Assembly (NCBI GenBank): GCA_002471375.1 | Contig: DKPV01000025.1 | Span: forward strand, 27,733-91,732 | DNA from: Flavobacteriales bacterium UBA7325 | GTDB taxonomy: Bacteria > Bacteroidota > Bacteroidia > Flavobacteriales_D > Crocinitomicaceae | Reading direction: 5' to 3' | Length of the DNA: 64,000 nt | Notes under the pieces: generated by a model | What the model saw: only the letters and a program-made list of their open reading frames with translations | Database searches by the model: none | Told to the model about the DNA's origin: nothing | Translations under genes and position numbers: made by a program | Part shown: one piece after another, positions 60,110 to 64,000 of the stretch | How positions within the stretch are numbered: the stretch's first letter is position 1 | How the letters are laid out: every line of letters begins with the position of its first letter

Positions 60110-62449
60110 ATGAAGACTATTTTTTCTCTATTTCTGGCATTGACTCTCTCCTCAATGGCCTTTTCACAAAGTCATACTATCCGAGGATTCATCTATGATG
60201 AAACAGGACAACCAATGGGATTTGAAAAAGTTCGAATGTTGAAATCTGATAGTTCACTTGTCGAAGGAGCTGTTACAAAAGAAAATGGATTCTATCAATT
60301 TGCTAAAGTGAACAAGGGAGATTACATTATTAAGGTTCACAACGCAGAATTTAAAGTTGCATACCAAAATGTAAGCGTGACAAGTGCAGACGGAATCTCT
60401 GATGCAGAATTCAACCTCGAAAAACGCTCTGACGTTCTTGAAATCGGCGATGTTATCGTACGCGGAGAAGATAAGCGTAAGAGAAACGAGATCATGATGT
60501 CTGAAATCAGATTGGACAAAAAAGGACTCGAAAGAATTCCAGGAATGGGAGCTGAGAACGATGTCATAGGTGCCTTCAGTGTAACTCCTGGTGTAACAAC
60601 TACAGGAGATCAGGGAGGTCAATTGTACGTCCGTGGTGGTACACCAATTCAGAATAAAATTTTATTGGATGGAATGACAATTTATAGTCCATTCCATTCT
60701 ATTGGTTTCTTTTCTGTGTTCGAAACAGAGTTGATTCAGAGTGCTAGTATTCATACAGGAGGATTCGATGCAGAATACGGAGGTCGTATTTCATCTGTTA
60801 TGGACATTACTTATAGAGATGGAAATCGTAAAAACTTTGGTGGTAAGGTGTCAGCATCACCATTCTTAGCAAAAGCCGTTCTAGAGGGACCTATTGGTAA
60901 AAAGAAGGAAGATGATAGCCCAAGAGCAGGATCTTACATATTCTCAGCTAAACACAGTTTACTAGATTATACTTCAAAAGGCTTGTACCCAAGAATTAAT
61001 GATGGAAATGGAATGCCATTTAACTTCACTGACGTATACGGGAAAATGACATTCAAGGGAGATGGAGGTTCTAAATTCAGCGCCTTCGGATTTCATAACA
61101 GAGATAGTGTTAACTATGTGATCGCAGATTTAGATTGGCAATCGTCCGGAGGAGGGATTAACTTCCTTTTGGTACCAACTAGCTCACCTATCCTAGTAAG
61201 AGGTCACGTTAACGGTAGTAACTATAAAACTTCATTTACGGAAATAGGAATTGAACCTAGAACCAGCTCGATTGGTGGTTTTGATCTTGGATTTGATTTC
61301 ACATACTTCCTAAAAAGCGAAGGTGAATTCAACTACGGAATTAACTTGAGCGGGTTTAAAGTGAATTATGCAACAACAAACGAAGCTGGAAGAGCTATTG
61401 AAGATGAAAACTACTCAACAGAAATTGGAGCCTATTTCAATTATCGTCTCGTAACTACTCGCTGGGTAGTTCAACCAAGTATTCGCTTCCAAACTTATGC
61501 TTCTCTAGGAACAATTTCTCCAGAGCCACGTCTAGGTTTGAAGTTTAATGCAACTGACAAGATTCGTCTGAAAGTTTCAGGAGGTCGTTACTCTCAAAAC
61601 TTTACATCTGCATCATCTGATAAAGACGTTGTAAATTTATTCAATGGACTTCTTGCAGCTCCTACAAACGTACAAGAGACTTTTGTTACTCAATTCCAAA
61701 ATGAGAAGAATCCTAAGAACGGACTTCAGTATGCATGGCATGCAATTGGTGGTGTTGAGGTAGATGTTACAAAGAAAATTTCTGTAAACGTTGAAGGGTA
61801 TTATAAATACTTCTCTCAACTAAGTAACATTAACCAGAACAAAATCTACGAGGACATTGCTGAGTTTGCAAATATTGACGATATCTTCAAAAAAGATTTT
61901 ATCCTTGAAAATGGAGAATCATTCGGAGTTGACTTACTCGTTAAATACTCTGCTCCTCGCCTTTTCCTTTGGGGAGTTTATTCTTACGGTATCTCAACAC
62001 GTTGGGATGGTTTCCAAACGTACTACCCAGTGTTCGATAGAAGACACAATATCAACCTTGTTGGAACATACTTGTTCGGCAAGAAGAAAGATCTCGAACT
62101 TAGCATTCGTTGGAACCTTGGTTCTGGACTTCCTTTTACACCGACTGCAGGCTTCTATCAAGAAGAGAACTTCTCTGGAGGTGTGACAACGGACATTACG
62201 GAAACAAATCCAAATTATGTAGCAACATTCCTTGGTGAGTTTAACAGCGAGCGTCTCCCGTTCTATCACCGTCTTGATATTACAGTTAAGAAACGTTTCA
62301 TCTTGAAAAACCAAGATATCATTGAAGCAACGGCATCTGTGATAAATGCATATGATAGAAGAAATATCTTCTATGTTAATCGAATCACAGGTGATCAAAT
62401 TGATCAATTCCCAATTCTTCCGAGTTTTGGACTGAGTTACAAATTCTAG
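60110..62449 (+). CDS. TonB-dependent receptor with carboxypeptidase-like N-terminus
   Basis: From ATG 60110 the protein has 779 residues and a signal peptide (MKTIFSLFLALTLSSMAFSQ). It has a carboxypeptidase-regulatory domain (about 22-105), a plug (about 130-250; GDQGGQLYVRGGTPIQNKIL, FDAEYGGRISSVMDI) and a barrel ending in SFGLSYKF. It has no SusD partner and stands alone with its own terminator, so it belongs to the non-SusC group of Bacteroidota receptors. The substrate is unknown. Confidence 0.87.
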   Translation: MKTIFSLFLALTLSSMAFSQSHTIRGFIYDETGQPMGFEKVRMLKSDSSLVEGAVTKENGFYQFAKVNKGDYIIKVHNAEFKVAYQNVSVTSADGISDAEFNLEKRSDVLEIGDVIVRGEDKRKRNEIMMSEIRLDKKGLERIPGMGAENDVIGAFSVTPGVTTTGDQGGQLYVRGGTPIQNKILLDGMTIYSPFHSIGFFSVFETELIQSASIHTGGFDAEYGGRISSVMDITYRDGNRKNFGGKVSASPFLAKAVLEGPIGKKKEDDSPRAGSYIFSAKHSLLDYTSKGLYPRINDGNGMPFNFTDVYGKMTFKGDGGSKFSAFGFHNRDSVNYVIADLDWQSSGGGINFLLVPTSSPILVRGHVNGSNYKTSFTEIGIEPRTSSIGGFDLGFDFTYFLKSEGEFNYGINLSGFKVNYATTNEAGRAIEDENYSTEIGAYFNYRLVTTRWVVQPSIRFQTYASLGTISPEPRLGLKFNATDKIRLKVSGGRYSQNFTSASSDKDVVNLFNGLLAAPTNVQETFVTQFQNEKNPKNGLQYAWHAIGGVEVDVTKKISVNVEGYYKYFSQLSNINQNKIYEDIAEFANIDDIFKKDFILENGESFGVDLLVKYSAPRLFLWGVYSYGISTRWDGFQTYYPVFDRRHNINLVGTYLFGKKKDLELSIRWNLGSGLPFTPTAGFYQEENFSGGVTTDITETNPNYVATFLGEFNSERLPFYHRLDITVKKRFILKNQDIIEATASVINAYDRRNIFYVNRITGDQIDQFPILPSFGLSYKF

Positions 62450-62472
62450 TAACATAAAAGAATTCAACGACT

Positions 62473-62507
62473 GACCTGACTCAAGAAATTGAGTCAGGTC
62501 TTTTTTT
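62473..62507 (+). terminator. Rho-independent terminator of the TonB receptor gene
   Basis: A perfect 12-bp stem GACCTGACTCAA/TTGAGTCAGGTC closed by GAAA is followed by seven T residues. Confidence 0.92.
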
Positions 62508-62706
62508 AACAACTCTTTTTTTCTTTCAAGGTTGAGTGTTAAATCGTTTAATTGAAGAGCTACAAGAACACCTGTTTTGAGAATGAAATAAGATCGTACT
62601 CTTCAAGCCATCTTTTTGAGCAAACTCAGGGGCTTCAACTAAATCATTTTACTACTTTTAGTTCTCAAACAGGACTAAAAATAGGTTAAGAATCGACCTC
62701 TACTAT

Positions 62707-63180
62707 ATGGAAGAACAGAAAGAATTTATGCGCGAGGCAATCCGAATATCTCGCGAAAATGTTGCAACAGGGAATGGTGGACCATTTGGTGCTGTTGTTG
62801 TCAAGAATAGCAAGATAATCGCAAGTGGAGGAAACGAAGTAACTTCATCAAATGACCCAACAGCGCATGCTGAAGTTGTCGCGATTAGAAGAGCATGTGA
62901 AGAGCTCGGAACATTCCAGCTTGAAGATTGTGAGATATACTGTACTTGCGAGCCCTGTCCGATGTGTTTGGGAGCAATATACTGGGCACGACCTTCTAAA
63001 ATTTACTTTGCAAACACCAAGAAGGATGCCGCTGATATCAATTTCGATGATGACTTTATCTATCAAGAAATCGAAATCCCTAATAGCGAGAGATCCCTTC
63101 CTACTATTCAGTTGTTGAGAGACGAAGCTATAGAGGTCTTCCAAGAATGGACGAATAGTACTACAAAAATTGAATACTAA
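62707..63180 (+). CDS. Guanine deaminase-like nucleoside deaminase
   Basis: The 157-residue cytidine-deaminase-fold enzyme has the zinc motif HAEVVAI (His54, catalytic Glu56) and CEPCPMC (Cys84, Cys87). The segment GAIYWARPSKIYFANTKKDA and the C-terminal region resemble bacterial guanine deaminases (GuaD) rather than tRNA adenosine deaminase. It would convert guanine to xanthine. Free-base specificity is a family inference. Confidence 0.88.
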   Translation: MEEQKEFMREAIRISRENVATGNGGPFGAVVVKNSKIIASGGNEVTSSNDPTAHAEVVAIRRACEELGTFQLEDCEIYCTCEPCPMCLGAIYWARPSKIYFANTKKDAADINFDDDFIYQEIEIPNSERSLPTIQLLRDEAIEVFQEWTNSTTKIEY

Positions 63181-63199
63181 GTAAATCAGGCGACGGGTT

Positions 63200-63700
63200 A
63201 TGGCGTTCGAATATAAACTCTCCAATATTGTTAGCGGAGGACTCATCTACTCTGCTGGAGACACCATTGCAGTCTTGATCACAAATGGTTTTGATTTCGG
63301 AGATCTAAACTATGTACGTGTTCTAGGCGTATTTATGATCGGTGCGACCCTCTACGCATTGGAAATTCCAAACTTCTTCAATTGGATTGATAAAAAGGTT
63401 CCTCAAAATGGCTCGAAAAAGAATGATATGCTTCGAGCAGCATGTGCAACATTGTTCTTTAATCCTCTCTGGATAGCAAGACATATATTATTGATACAGC
63501 TAGTGAGCGGGAATTATTCAACCATCGGTTGGAGTATTCTCATGACAGGCTTAATCTCTTTTGTCGTTAACATACCCGTAGCTTTTGTAGCCAATTATTG
63601 GATTCAAAACAAAGTCTCCGTAAAAAATCGTTTCGTCGTAAGTGCTGTTTTCTCCGGGATTATGGCAATCTACTACTCATTGAGTGAAACTTGGTACTAA
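63200..63700 (+). CDS. Mpv17/PMP22-like small membrane protein
   Basis: The 166-residue protein has four transmembrane segments and features reminiscent of the Mpv17/PMP22 family: SGGLIYSAGDTIAVLITNG near the start and FVANYWIQNKVSVKNRFVV followed by FSGIMAIYYS near the end. That family is best known from eukaryotic peroxisomes and mitochondria. The match is by eye and not strong. It lies 19 bp after the deaminase gene and may share its transcript. Confidence 0.5.
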   Translation: MAFEYKLSNIVSGGLIYSAGDTIAVLITNGFDFGDLNYVRVLGVFMIGATLYALEIPNFFNWIDKKVPQNGSKKNDMLRAACATLFFNPLWIARHILLIQLVSGNYSTIGWSILMTGLISFVVNIPVAFVANYWIQNKVSVKNRFVVSAVFSGIMAIYYSLSETWY

Positions 63701-63823
63701 GCTGAGAATCTGAGCTCAATACAAATAGATTAAAAAAACTTATCAGCATTCATTGAAAGATATTAAGATTTTGTCTGTTGAATCAGATTTTTTCCTAATC
63801 TTGATCTCGAATTACTAAGTACA

Positions 63824-64000
63824 TTGGAAGAAGAATTTGAAGATATAAGGCCTTATCGAGACCACGAAGTTTCAGCGGTATTAGAATCGTTACTGAACAA
63901 CGACGAGTTTTTCGAGGCAATAGCTCGTTTTCAAGCTCCGCGACTCAAAAAGGTACTCCCTAAGCTTGCCAAGAAAAAGGTAGAAAAAGCGCTTAAAAAG
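63824..64000 (+). CDS. 1-acyl-sn-glycerol-3-phosphate acyltransferase-like protein, N-terminus only
   Basis: The last 59 codons of the window read EEEFEDIRPYRDHEVSAVLE, then NNDEFFEAIARFQAPRL and a basic helix (LAKKKVEKALKK). This is the characteristic N-terminal extension of a Bacteroidota/Gammaproteobacteria group of lysophospholipid acyltransferases, which acylate phospholipid precursors at the inner membrane. The catalytic HX4D domain lies beyond the window. No ATG is available; TTG 63824 is the likeliest start. Confidence 0.6.
   Translation, partial: MEEEFEDIRPYRDHEVSAVLESLLNNDEFFEAIARFQAPRLKKVLPKLAKKKVEKALKK

Noticed and set aside
60254..60622. 122-residue minus-strand ORF inside the TonB receptor gene
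   Set aside because: Antisense shadow of a strongly coding region, with no motif.
1..64000. CRISPR arrays, insertion sequences and prophage
   Set aside because: No regularly spaced direct repeats, transposase genes or phage structural genes were seen. The only mobile-element trace is the recombinase relic.

Overview
The window is about 64 kb of AT-rich, gene-dense chromosome from a member of the Bacteroidota, most likely a free-living, aerobic, probably aquatic Flavobacteriales bacterium. The evidence is type IX secretion (PorQ, a PorE-like OmpA protein, C-terminal T9SS sorting domains), SusC/FecA-style TonB receptors with carboxypeptidase-like N-terminal domains, imelysin/DUF4856 and HmuY-type iron and heme proteins, HYC_CC_PP proteins, GbsR-type regulators, and promoters with the Bacteroidota -7 box TAnnTTTG. 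There is no rRNA, CRISPR array or intact mobile element. One partial tRNA-Lys sits at the left edge.

Layout. 1-590: tRNA-Lys with a terminator and the relic of a serine recombinase. 590-7.9 kb: an interrupted CopD-like membrane gene, a hemerythrin-type RIC protein, and a leftward operon DUF4856 - imelysin - TonB receptor - fatty acid hydroxylase, probably for iron. 7.9-8.5 kb: relics of heme-uptake genes (haem-binding domain and HmuY). 8.5-12 kb: lipoprotein - ECF sigma - membrane/barrel protein - HYC_CC_PP - heavy-metal-binding lipoprotein. 12-16.2 kb: PAS histidine kinase plus response regulator and a T9SS-exported protein. 16.2-24 kb: formate-THF ligase, then an outsized SLC12-type cotransporter fused to a helical region, a P-loop NTPase and a predicted winged helix, followed 3 bp later by an MscS-like channel. 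24-27.1 kb: a copper operon (HYC_CC_PP, MbnP, MbnH, heavy-metal-binding lipoprotein). 27.1-29.6 kb: several decaying genes around a rhodanese. 29.6-41 kb: RluA, PanB, ribosomal protein L19, GH25, TRIC channel, PorE-like protein, a GbsR - DUF4166 - TIGR01777 operon and a large sortilin-like secreted protein. 41-44.5 kb: an exported caspase-like protein flanked by small broken secreted genes. 44.5-64 kb: mostly housekeeping genes (Lon, GlmU-like, symporter, S4 protein, MeaB, Idi, lycopene cyclase, phosphoesterase, PorQ, Cmk, MazG, deaminase) plus a PagL-like deacylase, a TonB receptor and the start of an acyltransferase.

Three themes stand out. First, the SLC12-NTPase fusion with its MscS partner looks like a dedicated ion or volume-control (possibly stress or defence) unit that I cannot match to a described system. 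Second, copper handling appears twice as a HYC_CC_PP plus HMA-lipoprotein module, once with MbnP/MbnH and once attached to an ECF sigma operon. Third, the same inverted repeat AATACC-N8-GGTATT lies in the promoters of the RIC gene and of the imelysin operon, suggesting a shared redox or iron regulator. The window also holds about ten genes carrying in-frame stops or frameshifts, readable only by joining frames by eye.
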